From Opitutaceae bacterium (lineage in GTDB: Bacteria > Verrucomicrobiota > Verrucomicrobiia > Opitutales > Opitutaceae): DNA of 42,547 bases. The stretch is from the NCBI GenBank assembly GCA_017988885.1, contig JAGNQV010000005.1, positions 1 to 42,547 on the forward strand. Direction: 5' to 3'. This document shows positions 14,712-22,392 of this stretch, one piece after another (positions within the stretch are counted from its first letter, which is position 1; each line of letters begins with the position of its first letter). The notes beneath the pieces are model-generated. The model had not been told where the DNA came from. It searched no databases and saw nothing but the letters and a program-made list of their open reading frames with translations. The translations under genes were made by a program, and so were the position numbers.

Positions 14712-15643
14712 GGGGTTCGGGGTTTTCGCTGAAAGGCGGTCGGCCCGTTGCACTGCCACTCCGCCGCCGTGAGGTAGCCGCAATCGATGGTCAGTGAGGT
14801 GCCGGTGATGCCGGCGGAATCCTCGCAGCTGAAATACAGCGCGGACTTCGCCACATCGAGCGGCGAGAGCGAAACGCCCATCGCCACGCGGTTGAGCCGC
14901 TCGTCGAGCGCGGCGCGCGGATCGGGCCGGACATTAAGGTGCTCCCACAGCATCGGCGTCTCGGTGATGCCGGGGCAGATGCAGTTGCAGCGGATGCCAT
15001 GTGTCGCGTAGTCGAGCGCGATGGAACGCGTCAGCCCGAGGATGGCGTGCTTCGAGGTGGTGTAAACCGGCGTGCGTGCCTGGCCGACGAAACTGCTGAT
15101 GGAGCCGACGTTCACGACGTAGCCACGCGACGCGGCGCGCAGGTGCGGGAAGGCGTGCTTGAAGGCGAAGAACATGGATTTCACGTTTACCGCCATCACG
15201 TGGTCCCATTGCGCCTCGGTGTAGTCGTGCAGGTCGCGCACCTCGACCATGCCGGCGTTGTTCAGCACAATATCGAGCCGGCCAAAGTGCGCCACGGTGC
15301 TGGCAATCGATTCCGCCACGGCCGCCTCCGCGCTGACATCGCACGCGAGCGCGAGCGCCGCACCCGGCGTCCGCCGGTTGATGCGGGCCGCAATCTTCCG
15401 GCCGAGCTCCAGCCGGCGGCCCACGATGGCGACCTTGGCGCCTTCGCGCGCAAATAATTCCGCCGCCGCCTCGCCGATGCCAGACGTGGCGCCGCTGATC
15501 CATGCCACGCGGCCGGCCAGGCGCTGCGCCCCAGGTAGGGCGCGACTGCCAGGCGCGCCGGTTTGGCGTGCGCGGGTCACTGATTCATCGCGGCGGGCCC
15601 GGCGGTCCCGCCCTACCTTTTTGGGTTTTTTGGAAGCAGCCAT
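14708..15643 (-). CDS. Short-chain dehydrogenase/reductase with a BIME in its 5' coding region
   Basis: A classical SDR: SGATSGIGEAA (nucleotide-binding TGxxxGxG variant), LNNAGM, VGSISSF, catalytic YTTSKHA, CICPGITETPM, and an unusual Cys-rich end. It probably oxidises or reduces a sugar or sugar acid with NAD(P). From ATG 15643 it has 311 residues, but codons about 10-37 are encoded by the BIME at 15534-15617 (84 bp, a multiple of three), giving an Arg-rich insert before the first beta strand (LAGRVAWISG). No other ATG lies between repeat and Rossmann strand, so the real start could be a downstream GTG or CTG. Its 3' end overlaps the isomerase start. Confidence 0.88.
   Translation of the reverse strand: MAASKKPKKVGRDRRARRDESVTRARQTGAPGSRALPGAQRLAGRVAWISGATSGIGEAAAELFAREGAKVAIVGRRLELGRKIAARINRRTPGAALALACDVSAEAAVAESIASTVAHFGRLDIVLNNAGMVEVRDLHDYTEAQWDHVMAVNVKSMFFAFKHAFPHLRAASRGYVVNVGSISSFVGQARTPVYTTSKHAILGLTRSIALDYATHGIRCNCICPGITETPMLWEHLNVRPDPRAALDERLNRVAMGVSLSPLDVAKSALYFSCEDSAGITGTSLTIDCGYLTAAEWQCNGPTAFQRKPRTP
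15534..15617. repeat. REP/BIME palindrome, class II, inside the SDR gene
   Basis: GGTAGGGCGCGACTGCC at the left and the inverse ending GGTCCCGCCCTACC at the right; 84 bp, exactly 28 codons, in frame with the SDR. Same stem class as 11424-11508. Confidence 0.85.
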
Positions 15644-15650
15644 GATTGGG

Positions 15651-16697
15651 TTAAGCGAATGGACCGCAAATGCGGCGCCATTTTTCCTGGAAGGAAGGCT
15701 TGGCAAAAACTTCGGGGTTCACGACCCCGCGCGGCTGTTTGCCCAGCGACAAATCAATCATGCCCTGGCACGCCGTGCGGCCGATGTCGCGGAAGAGCTC
15801 GTTCGTCCACGCGATGCAGTGCGGCGCGAACAGGACGTTGTCGAGTTCCGCCAGCCGCGGCGGCGTGGTCACCGGCTCCGCTGCAAAACAATCCAGCGCC
15901 GCCCCGGCGAGCCGGCCGGCCTTGAGCGCGTCGTAGAGCGCGGCCTCGTCCACGATGCCGCCGCGCGCAGTGTTCAGTAAATACGCCGTGGGCCGCATGA
16001 GCGCGAATTGCGGGGCACCGATGAGCCCGCGCGTCTGCTCGGTCAGCGGACAGTGAATCGACACGAAATCAGACTCGCGCAGCAATTCTTCGAGCGAAAC
16101 CTTGCGTGCACCGGCCTTGGTGGCCGTCGCGTCATCCACGAAGGGATCAAACACCAGCGGCGGATTCATGCCCCAGTTCGCGAGCAGCTTGAGCACAGTG
16201 CGCGCGATGCCGCCGAGGCCGATGAGCCCCAGCGTGCGGTCGCGCAGTTCGCTGCCCATGTAGTTTGAACGGGTGTCCCAACCACCGTGGCGGATGAGAT
16301 TGTCCTTCGTGCGAAAATGATGCGTGAGCGCGATCATCCAACCCACCGCTGCCTCGGCCACCGGCCGGTCCACCGCGCCCGTGGTGATGCACACCGCCAC
16401 ATCCGCCCCCGTGCAGGCTTTCACGTCCACTGAATCGTAACCGACACCGAAACGGCCGACCGCGATCAAATCCTGCGCCTGCGACACGGACTGCGCGGTG
16501 ACCTTGGGCGTCAGCACGATCACGCCGTTTGCGCCCGCGAGTTGTTCGGGCGCAATCTCCGGTCGGTGCTCCGCGAAAGCCGCGTGCTTGATCTGCGGCG
16601 CCGCCGTCAACACCGACAGACCGATGTCGGCATACTTCGTCTTCCCCGTGGAGTCGAAGAAGTCGGCGGTGAGCTTGACGTTAAAGGAAGCAGGCAT
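15651..16697 (-). CDS. D-isomer-specific 2-hydroxyacid dehydrogenase
   Basis: A 348-residue NAD-dependent 2-hydroxyacid dehydrogenase. Substrate-domain motif VGRFGVGYDSVDV, nucleotide-binding LGLIGLGGIARTV, catalytic Arg in NTARGGIVDE, catalytic Glu in the DCFAAEP region and catalytic His in FAPHCIAW. ATG 16697 (MPASFNVKLTADFF) is used; the frame upstream runs into a CACGAA repeat. It may reduce or oxidise a hydroxy/keto-acid intermediate of the sugar pathway. It is seven bp upstream of the SDR, in the same operon. The phosphoglycerate dehydrogenase-like alternative cannot be excluded but the context favours catabolism. Confidence 0.9.
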   Translation of the reverse strand: MPASFNVKLTADFFDSTGKTKYADIGLSVLTAAPQIKHAAFAEHRPEIAPEQLAGANGVIVLTPKVTAQSVSQAQDLIAVGRFGVGYDSVDVKACTGADVAVCITTGAVDRPVAEAAVGWMIALTHHFRTKDNLIRHGGWDTRSNYMGSELRDRTLGLIGLGGIARTVLKLLANWGMNPPLVFDPFVDDATATKAGARKVSLEELLRESDFVSIHCPLTEQTRGLIGAPQFALMRPTAYLLNTARGGIVDEAALYDALKAGRLAGAALDCFAAEPVTTPPRLAELDNVLFAPHCIAWTNELFRDIGRTACQGMIDLSLGKQPRGVVNPEVFAKPSFQEKWRRICGPFA

Positions 16698-16725
16698 GGC
16701 GATGCTCAAGTGGAAGACGATTTTG

Positions 16726-16836
16726 AACCACGAATGGACACGAATGCACACGAATGAATGTGGCATTCAGGCAGACCTGAGATCTGACCCGATCGGACTC
16801 GCTTGGATTCGTGTCTATTCGTGTTCATTCGTGGTT
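16726..16836. repeat. Inverted pair of CACGAA-type repeats
   Basis: ACCACGAATGGACACGAATG followed by a third unit at 16726-16757, and the inverse GTGTCTATTCGTGTTCATTC plus GTGGTT at 16806-16836. The two arms bracket about 48 bp between the aldolase-cupin gene and the 2-hydroxyacid dehydrogenase gene and could fold into a long imperfect stem. Confidence 0.65.
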
Positions 16837-16844
16837 AACTTCAC

Positions 16845-18515
16845 TCAGGCGGCGCTCCACGCCACGGCGGGCTCGGTGGCGCAGGTTTCCTCGACGACGA
16901 TGCGCTCGGGTTTCGGGCCGGCATACACCCAGATCATCGCCATCGGTGCGGCGGTTTCGTTGATGAAATAGTGCACCCGGCCGCGCGGCTGGAGCGCCGT
17001 CGCCTGGTTTTCCATGCTGTAGCGGCGGCCCTCGACGATGCAGGTCGCCCTGCCCTCGATGATGCAGATGGACTCGTCGAAGTCATGCAGGTGCGCCGGC
17101 AAACGTCCGCCCTGCTGGAACAAGCCGTAACCGCCGCTCATCTCGAGGCCGGGCACGAGGTCGGTGTTGAAGAAATCAACAAAGGCCGCGTTGGCGCCGG
17201 GTGAGTAGCGCTCCACGCTCTTCGTGTAGGTCACGCGCTCGCCGCCGGGCTGCGTGCCGGTGACCGCCGGCATCGCGCGGCGTGGGAAATACTGCGTCAC
17301 CAATTCGCGCGCGGGCGTGGCCGAGGCCAAGGCGATGTGAAACAGCGCGGGGGCCGTGCGGGAAAGATTGGTCACGCGATGCGCGAGGCCGCGCGGCACG
17401 GTGACATTGTCGAGCGGGCCGATCTCGTATTGGCGGCCCTCCACGTCCACGAGCACACGGCCCTCCAGCAGCGTGATCGACTCGGCAAAGGTATGGCGGT
17501 GACACGGCAGCACCGCGCCGGGCGCGAAGGTCACAAGGCCGGTGGTGAGGTTGCGGGCCTGATTGTGCGCGCCGACCATGCAGTCGAATTTCACGCCGGG
17601 CGCCACCTCGATCTGCGGGCCGCTACCGCGCGCGTTCATCACCTCGTTGCGGTCGGGCCGCATCTCGGGCGGCGCGCATTTGACGGGCTTTTCCACCGCG
17701 AGCGCGGCAGCATCGTTTTCCAGCGTGAAACCCGTGCGGATCTGCCGGTCGCGGCCGACCGAGGCGAGGCTCTGGCGCAGACTGCGCAGGAGCAGGCCGC
17801 CATCGAGCCCAAGGCCGATCATCCCGAAACCTTGCTCGTGACGCAGGGCGAGATTGGCGTTGTCGGTCGCGATCACGCCACAGTGTTTACCGGCGGCGCG
17901 CAGGGCGTCCTTCGCCTGCACGATGAGATCGGCGACGCCGGGCCCTTCCCATTTGCCGGGGAAGCCGGCGGTCGAGGACAAATCGGCCGGTCCGAAAAAG
18001 AAACAATCCGCCCCTTTCACCTGCGCGAGCTCCGCGATGTTTTTAACCGCGCGCACCGTCTCGATGATCGGGACGACCAGCACATTCGCGTCCGCCTCGG
18101 CGGTGTGCTCGATGAAACACTGGCCCCAGCAGGTGGCGCGCTCGGCGCCGATGCCGCGCAAGCCGCGCGGCGGATAAGTAGCCGCCGCAATCGCGGCCTC
18201 GAGTTGCAACGCTGTTTCGATCCACGGAATAACAACGCCGTCGGCGCCGACATCGAGCGCACGCTTGATGAGCGCGGGGTTGTTTTCCGCCAGCCGCACC
18301 AGCACCACCGTGTCGCTGCGCACCGCTGCGCGCACGTGCTCGACGATTTCCTTCCAGTCGAGATGGCCGTGTTCGGCATCGATGGTCACCCAGTCGAGTC
18401 CGAGGGCCACCGCCATTTCGCAGATGCTCGGCGATTCCAGCGTGATCCACATCCCATAGACGGGCTGGTGGGACGACAATTTCGCGCGCAGGCGCTGGAG
18501 GGCGGGGACTTTCAT
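16845..18515 (-). CDS. HpcH/HpaI-type aldolase fused to two cupin domains
   Basis: A 556-residue fusion. Residues 1-258 are an HpcH/HpaI class II pyruvate aldolase (ITLESPS; IDAEHGHLDW with catalytic H49; R74; metal ligands E152 and D178 in GPADLSS), a family that cleaves 2-keto-3-deoxy sugar acids to pyruvate and an aldehyde such as lactaldehyde. Two RmlC-like cupins follow: about 325-395 (CHRHTFAESITLLEG, H379) and 460-535 (HLHDFDESICIIEG, H515), each with the metal-binding His/Glu set. A HpcH-cupin-cupin arrangement is unusual; the cupins may bind or isomerise the sugar acid, as KduI-like cupins do. It is the first gene of the BMC operon, divergent from the AraC regulator. Confidence 0.88.
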   Translation of the reverse strand: MKVPALQRLRAKLSSHQPVYGMWITLESPSICEMAVALGLDWVTIDAEHGHLDWKEIVEHVRAAVRSDTVVLVRLAENNPALIKRALDVGADGVVIPWIETALQLEAAIAAATYPPRGLRGIGAERATCWGQCFIEHTAEADANVLVVPIIETVRAVKNIAELAQVKGADCFFFGPADLSSTAGFPGKWEGPGVADLIVQAKDALRAAGKHCGVIATDNANLALRHEQGFGMIGLGLDGGLLLRSLRQSLASVGRDRQIRTGFTLENDAAALAVEKPVKCAPPEMRPDRNEVMNARGSGPQIEVAPGVKFDCMVGAHNQARNLTTGLVTFAPGAVLPCHRHTFAESITLLEGRVLVDVEGRQYEIGPLDNVTVPRGLAHRVTNLSRTAPALFHIALASATPARELVTQYFPRRAMPAVTGTQPGGERVTYTKSVERYSPGANAAFVDFFNTDLVPGLEMSGGYGLFQQGGRLPAHLHDFDESICIIEGRATCIVEGRRYSMENQATALQPRGRVHYFINETAAPMAMIWVYAGPKPERIVVEETCATEPAVAWSAA

Positions 18516-18660
18516 GAAAGCAAGTGGGGGAACAGCGCCGGAGCGCCGCGGGGATCAGGGGTTGAGGCTCACAGTAGCGAATTGCCTCGCCTGCGGACAT
18601 GGACACTCTGAGCGTTTTCCTGAGTTTTTTGAGCTTTTGCTGAGCCGGACCAGGTAAGAG

Positions 18661-18692
18661 GGAACCACGAAAGACGCCAAATCCACGAAAAG
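18661..18692. repeat. CACGAA-type dispersed repeat
   Basis: AACCACGAAAGACGCC, then AATCCACGAAAAG. Its inverted partner is at 18831-18858. Confidence 0.55.
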
Positions 18693-18697
18693 CGAAG

Positions 18698-18725
18698 GCG
18701 GGCCGCTCGGAGATCGGCCCCTACC
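18698..18725. repeat. REP half-element, class I
   Basis: GGCCGCTCGGAGATCGGCC followed by CCTACC, identical in its core to the right half of the BIME at 23768-23814. Confidence 0.7.
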
Positions 18726-18764
18726 AAAGACGCGCTTTCGTCACCCAATTAGTAATGCTATAGG

Positions 18765-18795
18765 GGTGGCCGTGCGACGGAGCGCGCGGCCCACC
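18765..18795. repeat. REP palindrome, class IV
   Basis: GGTGGCCGTGCG-ACGG-AGCGCGCGGCCCACC, a shortened copy of the class IV element at 11824-11901. Confidence 0.65.
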
Positions 18796-18830
18796 TTGGC
18801 ACTTCTGCGCAAATTTTTATGCATCGCCCC

Positions 18831-18858
18831 TTTCGTGTATTTCGTGTGTTTCGTGGTC
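18831..18858. repeat. CACGAA-type dispersed repeat (inverted)
   Basis: TTTCGTGTATTTCGTGTGTT followed by TCGTGGT. It ends 10 bp before the AraC gene start, so its role in that gene's leader is worth noting. Confidence 0.55.
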
Positions 18859-18868
18859 ACCCCGCCTG

Positions 18869-19774
18869 ATGCCCGACGACCCCAAGAGCTTTCACCGCTA
18901 CCTGCTCGCCGATTCCAAAGATCGGGATTGGGGCATCTACGCCACGTCGGCGGGCTACGTAAACATCGAGCCCGGCGCTCCCTACCCACCCGCCGGTCAC
19001 CCCAAAAATTACCGTTTCCGCTGGGAGGATGGCCGCAAACTCGATGAGTTGCAGATCCACTTCATCACGCGCGGCGGCGGAATTTTTGAATCGGCGCCGG
19101 ATGGCGGACACAGCCAGCGCATCACGCCCGGCAGCGCATTCATCCTCTTTCCGCATGTGTGGCATCGCTACACACCCAACGTGCAGACGGGCTGGTTCGA
19201 ATACTGGATCGGCCTGAAGGGTGATTACGTGGGACGGCTGTTGCAGAAAAATTTCTTCACGCCCGCGCATCCGGTCTTTGCGCCTTCCGACAGCAGTCCG
19301 CTGCTGCGCCTGTTCACCGAGGTTGTGGCGTGCCTGCGCCATCATTCCGTCGGCACCTCGCGCGTGTTGGGTTCGCTCGCCGGGCTCATCATGGCAGAAT
19401 TGCAGACCGGCGCCGTGGCCGTGCCGCCCGCCGAGAACCGCACCGAGCACCTCGTGCGCGAGGCGAAACTGATGCTCGACCAGCATCTCGAACAGGAAGT
19501 GGACCTCGAGCTGATGGCGAAAAAACTCAACGTCGGCTACCACTGGCTGCGCCGCGCCTTCCGGCAGGAAACCGGCCAGTCGCTCCATCAATACCGCCTG
19601 CAAAACCGGCTCAGCCGTGCGAAACTCCTCTTGAAGAGCAGCGACATCACCATCGAGCAGGTCGCAGTGCAAACGGGGTTCACAGACCCCTATTATTTCT
19701 CGTCCATCTTTAAGCAGAAAACCGGCAGCACCCCCAGCGGCTGGCGCCGCGGCGACGCGCTGCCGCTGACGTAA
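18869..19774 (+). CDS. AraC-family transcriptional regulator
   Basis: A 301-residue regulator. The N-terminal half is a cupin-like effector domain (HFITRGGGIFES, PGSAFILFPHVWHRYTP, WFEYWIGL). The C-terminal AraC domain has two helix-turn-helices: EVDLELMAKKLNVGYHWLRRAF, then ITIEQVAVQTGFTDPYYFSSIFKQKTG. It is divergent from the BMC/catabolic operon, starting 353 bp from its first gene, and followed 3 bp later by a membrane protein and a heparinase-like lyase. By position it likely activates the divergent operon in response to a sugar, and may control its own downstream genes. Confidence 0.93.
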   Translation: MPDDPKSFHRYLLADSKDRDWGIYATSAGYVNIEPGAPYPPAGHPKNYRFRWEDGRKLDELQIHFITRGGGIFESAPDGGHSQRITPGSAFILFPHVWHRYTPNVQTGWFEYWIGLKGDYVGRLLQKNFFTPAHPVFAPSDSSPLLRLFTEVVACLRHHSVGTSRVLGSLAGLIMAELQTGAVAVPPAENRTEHLVREAKLMLDQHLEQEVDLELMAKKLNVGYHWLRRAFRQETGQSLHQYRLQNRLSRAKLLLKSSDITIEQVAVQTGFTDPYYFSSIFKQKTGSTPSGWRRGDALPLT

Positions 19775-19777
19775 GTT

Positions 19778-20176
19778 ATGGCAATGCGCATAATTTACCT
19801 AATTCTTTCGGCAGTAACTTTTCTCGTGGCAGTGGCCATGCACGTCGCTACCTACTCGAGTGAATTGCCGCGCGCCGTGCTAAATGGCACATGGGGAGTC
19901 ACGGTGTTGTTGTGTATCCCGCTGGTGATGCTCTTTGCTCGAGTGAAGAAGGAACCGAGCCCAGAGCCTGTATGGCAACGATTCTGGAATTCGATGATTG
20001 AGCGCTGCCCTCCATGGATTTGGCGACTCATGGGCATTACGTGGCTTCTCACCATGTTCGTATTTGTTTTAGGTATCCTTGGCCTGAAATACAGTCCGGT
20101 GCTTTTTCACACTGCACTCGTATTGATGCCGATTTCGGCGGCTCTCTCCTATTCAGTGACACTTATACGGAAATAG
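19778..20176 (+). CDS. Small four-helix membrane protein of unknown function
   Basis: A 132-residue protein with four hydrophobic segments (about 5-25, 34-54, 82-102, 108-127) and a short basic C-terminus (LIRK). It does not resemble any family I recognise. It starts 3 bp after the AraC stop and ends 18 bp before the heparinase-like gene, so it is probably co-transcribed with them. Base composition is visibly more AT-rich than its neighbours, which may mean recent acquisition. Confidence 0.6.
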   Translation: MAMRIIYLILSAVTFLVAVAMHVATYSSELPRAVLNGTWGVTVLLCIPLVMLFARVKKEPSPEPVWQRFWNSMIERCPPWIWRLMGITWLLTMFVFVLGILGLKYSPVLFHTALVLMPISAALSYSVTLIRK

Positions 20177-20194
20177 CTGAAACATTTCCTTTTC

Positions 20195-22111
20195 ATGCCC
20201 CACCCCAACACCACTCACCGTTCTCTCTCACTGCTCACCCGCCGTCATGACGGCACTGCGGTCCGCAAGGCCCTGCTCTCACGCGAGGCCTACCATCCCT
20301 ACCCTGCGCTCGCGGACCGGGATTTTTGGGAAAAGCTGCCGGCGTCCGTCCGCAGCGAGCTCGTCGCCGCCGGCGAGCGGCATTGGGGGCAACCTTGGGA
20401 AACCCTGCGCGTCACCGTTCAGTTGGGTTATGTCCGCACGGGCAACCGTGCCGATTTCGAGGCGCCCCATGCGCTGCGCCGGACACGTCTCACCGCCTTT
20501 GTGCTCGCCGAGTGCGCGGAGAATCACGGTCGGTTTCTCGATGCCATCGCCGACGGCGTGTGGACCATTTGCGAGGAAACCTTCTGGGGCGGCGCCGCGC
20601 ATCTTAATATCCAGAAACGCGGACATGGCCTGCCCGACGTCACCGAACCCATCGTCGATCTCGGCGTCGGGGAAACCGCCGCGCTGCTGGCTTGGACGCA
20701 TTATCTCCTCGGTGAGCGCCTCGACACGGTGCATCCGATGATCCGCGAACGCATCGCGATCGAGATCGATCGCCGCGTGCTCACGCCCTGCCTCGAGCGC
20801 GATGATTTTTGGTGGATGAGCTGGCACCGCGCCGGCCATCCGGTGAACAACTGGAATCCCTGGTGCTGCTCCAACTGGCTCGCCTGCGCACTGCTGCTGG
20901 AGCACGACCCCGCCGGCCGCGCCCGCGCCGCGCACAAGGTCATGCGCATCATCGATATTTTCATCGACTACAACCCGGCCGATGGCGGTTGCGACGAGGG
21001 CCCGGCTTACTGGGGCCGCGCCGCCGCCAGCCTCTTCGACTGCCTCGAGCTGCTGCACACCGCGACCGCCGGGAAAATCGATTTCTATGACGAACCGCTC
21101 ATCCGCGACATGGGCCGCTTCGTCATGCGCACCCATCTGGCCGGGCCGTGGTTCGTCAATTTCGCCGACGCCCCGGCCAAGCCCGGCGTCGAGGCCCTCG
21201 TCGTTTATCGTTATGGTCAACGCATCGGTGACGCCGAACTTTCCAACTTTGGTGCGTGGCTTTATCAACAGCAGCCTGGCGCCACCCTCAGCGGCTCGCT
21301 CGGGCGTGTGTTGCCGGCACTGGCGCTCGACGAGGTAGTCCGCCGCACTCCCGCAGCCGCGCCGTTGTTGCGCGATGTCTGGCTGCCGGCCCTGCAGGTG
21401 ATGATCGCCCGCGACCGCGCGGGCAGCGCCGAGGGATTCTTTGTCGCGGCCAAGGGCGGCCACAACGATGAGAACGGCCATAATCACAACGACTGCGGTT
21501 CCTTCATCGCCGCCCTCGACGGCTGGCCGGTGCTCATCGATGTCGGCGTGGAGATTTACACCGCGAAGACCTTCAGCCCGCAGCGCTACGATATCTGGAC
21601 GATGCCATCGCAGTGGCACAACCTGCCCACGGTGAACGGACAGATCCAGTTGCACGGCCGCGAGTTCGCGACCCGCAGCGCGCAGCATGTCGCCACCACC
21701 GAAAGCGCCTCGCTCCAACTCGACCTCGCCGACGCCTGGCCGCGCACCGCCGGCATCAAGGCGTGGGCGCGCACCTTCCGCCTGCAGCGCGGCACGGCCC
21801 TCATCGTGACCGACGATTACACGCTGGCCGACCCGCGCACGCCCACGGTTTTCAATTTCATGACCACGCGCCCGCTGGATGTCGCCACGCCCGGGTGCGT
21901 CCGTTTCGGCGCCTTCCCCGGTCAGCCCGCCAGCCGGGGCGCGACGCTCAACTACGACGCCAATGCCTTCACCGCCGCCGTCGATACGGTCGAACTCACG
22001 GATACGTGGCTGAAGTCGAACTGGGGCGAACAGGTGTTCCGGCTGCGACTGACGGAATGCGCCGTCACGCCGCAGGCCTGCCGGGAGTTCCGGCTCACCG
22101 CCGCTGGGTAA
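20195..22111 (+). CDS. Heparinase II/III-like polysaccharide lyase
   Basis: A 638-residue protein with an alpha-helical toroid N-terminal part (ETFWGGAAHLNIQKRGHGLP; WMSWHRAGHPVNNWNPWCCSNW; DYNPADGGCDEGPAYWGRAA) and a heparinase II/III-type beta-sheet C-terminal part (KGGHNDENGHNHNDCGSF, then VLIDVGVEIYT). Family enzymes cleave uronic-acid-containing glycans by beta-elimination, using Tyr/His such as those in GHNHND. There is no obvious signal peptide, so it may act on imported oligosaccharides. Its place behind the AraC regulator links a glycan-derived substrate to the divergent catabolic/BMC operon. The exact substrate is unknown. Confidence 0.85.
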   Translation: MPHPNTTHRSLSLLTRRHDGTAVRKALLSREAYHPYPALADRDFWEKLPASVRSELVAAGERHWGQPWETLRVTVQLGYVRTGNRADFEAPHALRRTRLTAFVLAECAENHGRFLDAIADGVWTICEETFWGGAAHLNIQKRGHGLPDVTEPIVDLGVGETAALLAWTHYLLGERLDTVHPMIRERIAIEIDRRVLTPCLERDDFWWMSWHRAGHPVNNWNPWCCSNWLACALLLEHDPAGRARAAHKVMRIIDIFIDYNPADGGCDEGPAYWGRAAASLFDCLELLHTATAGKIDFYDEPLIRDMGRFVMRTHLAGPWFVNFADAPAKPGVEALVVYRYGQRIGDAELSNFGAWLYQQQPGATLSGSLGRVLPALALDEVVRRTPAAAPLLRDVWLPALQVMIARDRAGSAEGFFVAAKGGHNDENGHNHNDCGSFIAALDGWPVLIDVGVEIYTAKTFSPQRYDIWTMPSQWHNLPTVNGQIQLHGREFATRSAQHVATTESASLQLDLADAWPRTAGIKAWARTFRLQRGTALIVTDDYTLADPRTPTVFNFMTTRPLDVATPGCVRFGAFPGQPASRGATLNYDANAFTAAVDTVELTDTWLKSNWGEQVFRLRLTECAVTPQACREFRLTAAG

Positions 22112-22137
22112 CATCAACTGGAGTCGATTTTCCAGGC

Positions 22138-22284
22138 TTTTACCGCGAATCAAACGGCTGAACACGGATGAATTGGCAGGTGGACGCGCAGGTCCCTCTG
22201 CGCGTTGAGACGCTCTCGCCGGCAGAGGGACCTGCCGGTCCACCTCGATTGCATGAGTCTTCGTATCCGCGTAATCCGCGGAAA
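22138..22284. repeat. Composite repeat: CGCGGAT pair around a class V BIME
   Basis: A TTACCGCGAATC...AACACGGATG repeat at 22138-22170 and its inverse ATCCGCGTAATCCGCGG at 22258-22284 bracket the BIME at 22179-22244. Together they fill most of the gap between the lyase and pyrH. Confidence 0.6.
22179..22244. repeat. REP/BIME palindrome, class V
   Basis: GGTGGACGCGCAGGTCCCTC at the left and the inverse GAGGGACCTGCCGGTCCACC at the right; 66 bp. Its stem sequence is unlike the other four classes but follows the same plan. Confidence 0.75.
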
Positions 22285-22392
22285 AATCCCTCCACTAACC
22301 TTCGCCTGCGCCTCACCATGGCAGAAATTCTCTCCTCGTGAACGCACTCCAGCCCATCTCGGGAATTGACGCGGAAATTGCCTTACCGTTGC

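Larger units (their letters stand above)
18516..18868. promoter_or_regulatory. Divergent regulatory interval with repeats
   Basis: Between the first gene of the catabolic/BMC operon (minus) and the AraC regulator (plus). It must hold the operon promoter and probably AraC sites, but it also contains CACGAA repeats (18661-18692, 18831-18858), a class I half REP (18698-18725) and a class IV REP (18765-18795). I could not identify a convincing operator. Confidence 0.45.

Noticed and set aside
13200..14732. Plus-strand frame of about 510 codons across the BMC and isomerase region
   Set aside because: Antisense to BMC-T and the isomerase, which have clear family motifs; no domain in the frame itself.
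17337..18611. Plus-strand frame of about 424 codons
   Set aside because: Antisense to the HpcH-cupin gene, rich in His/Arg/Gly as shadows of GC-rich genes are.
20279..22243. Minus-strand frame of about 654 codons
   Set aside because: Antisense to the heparinase-like gene, without a domain.
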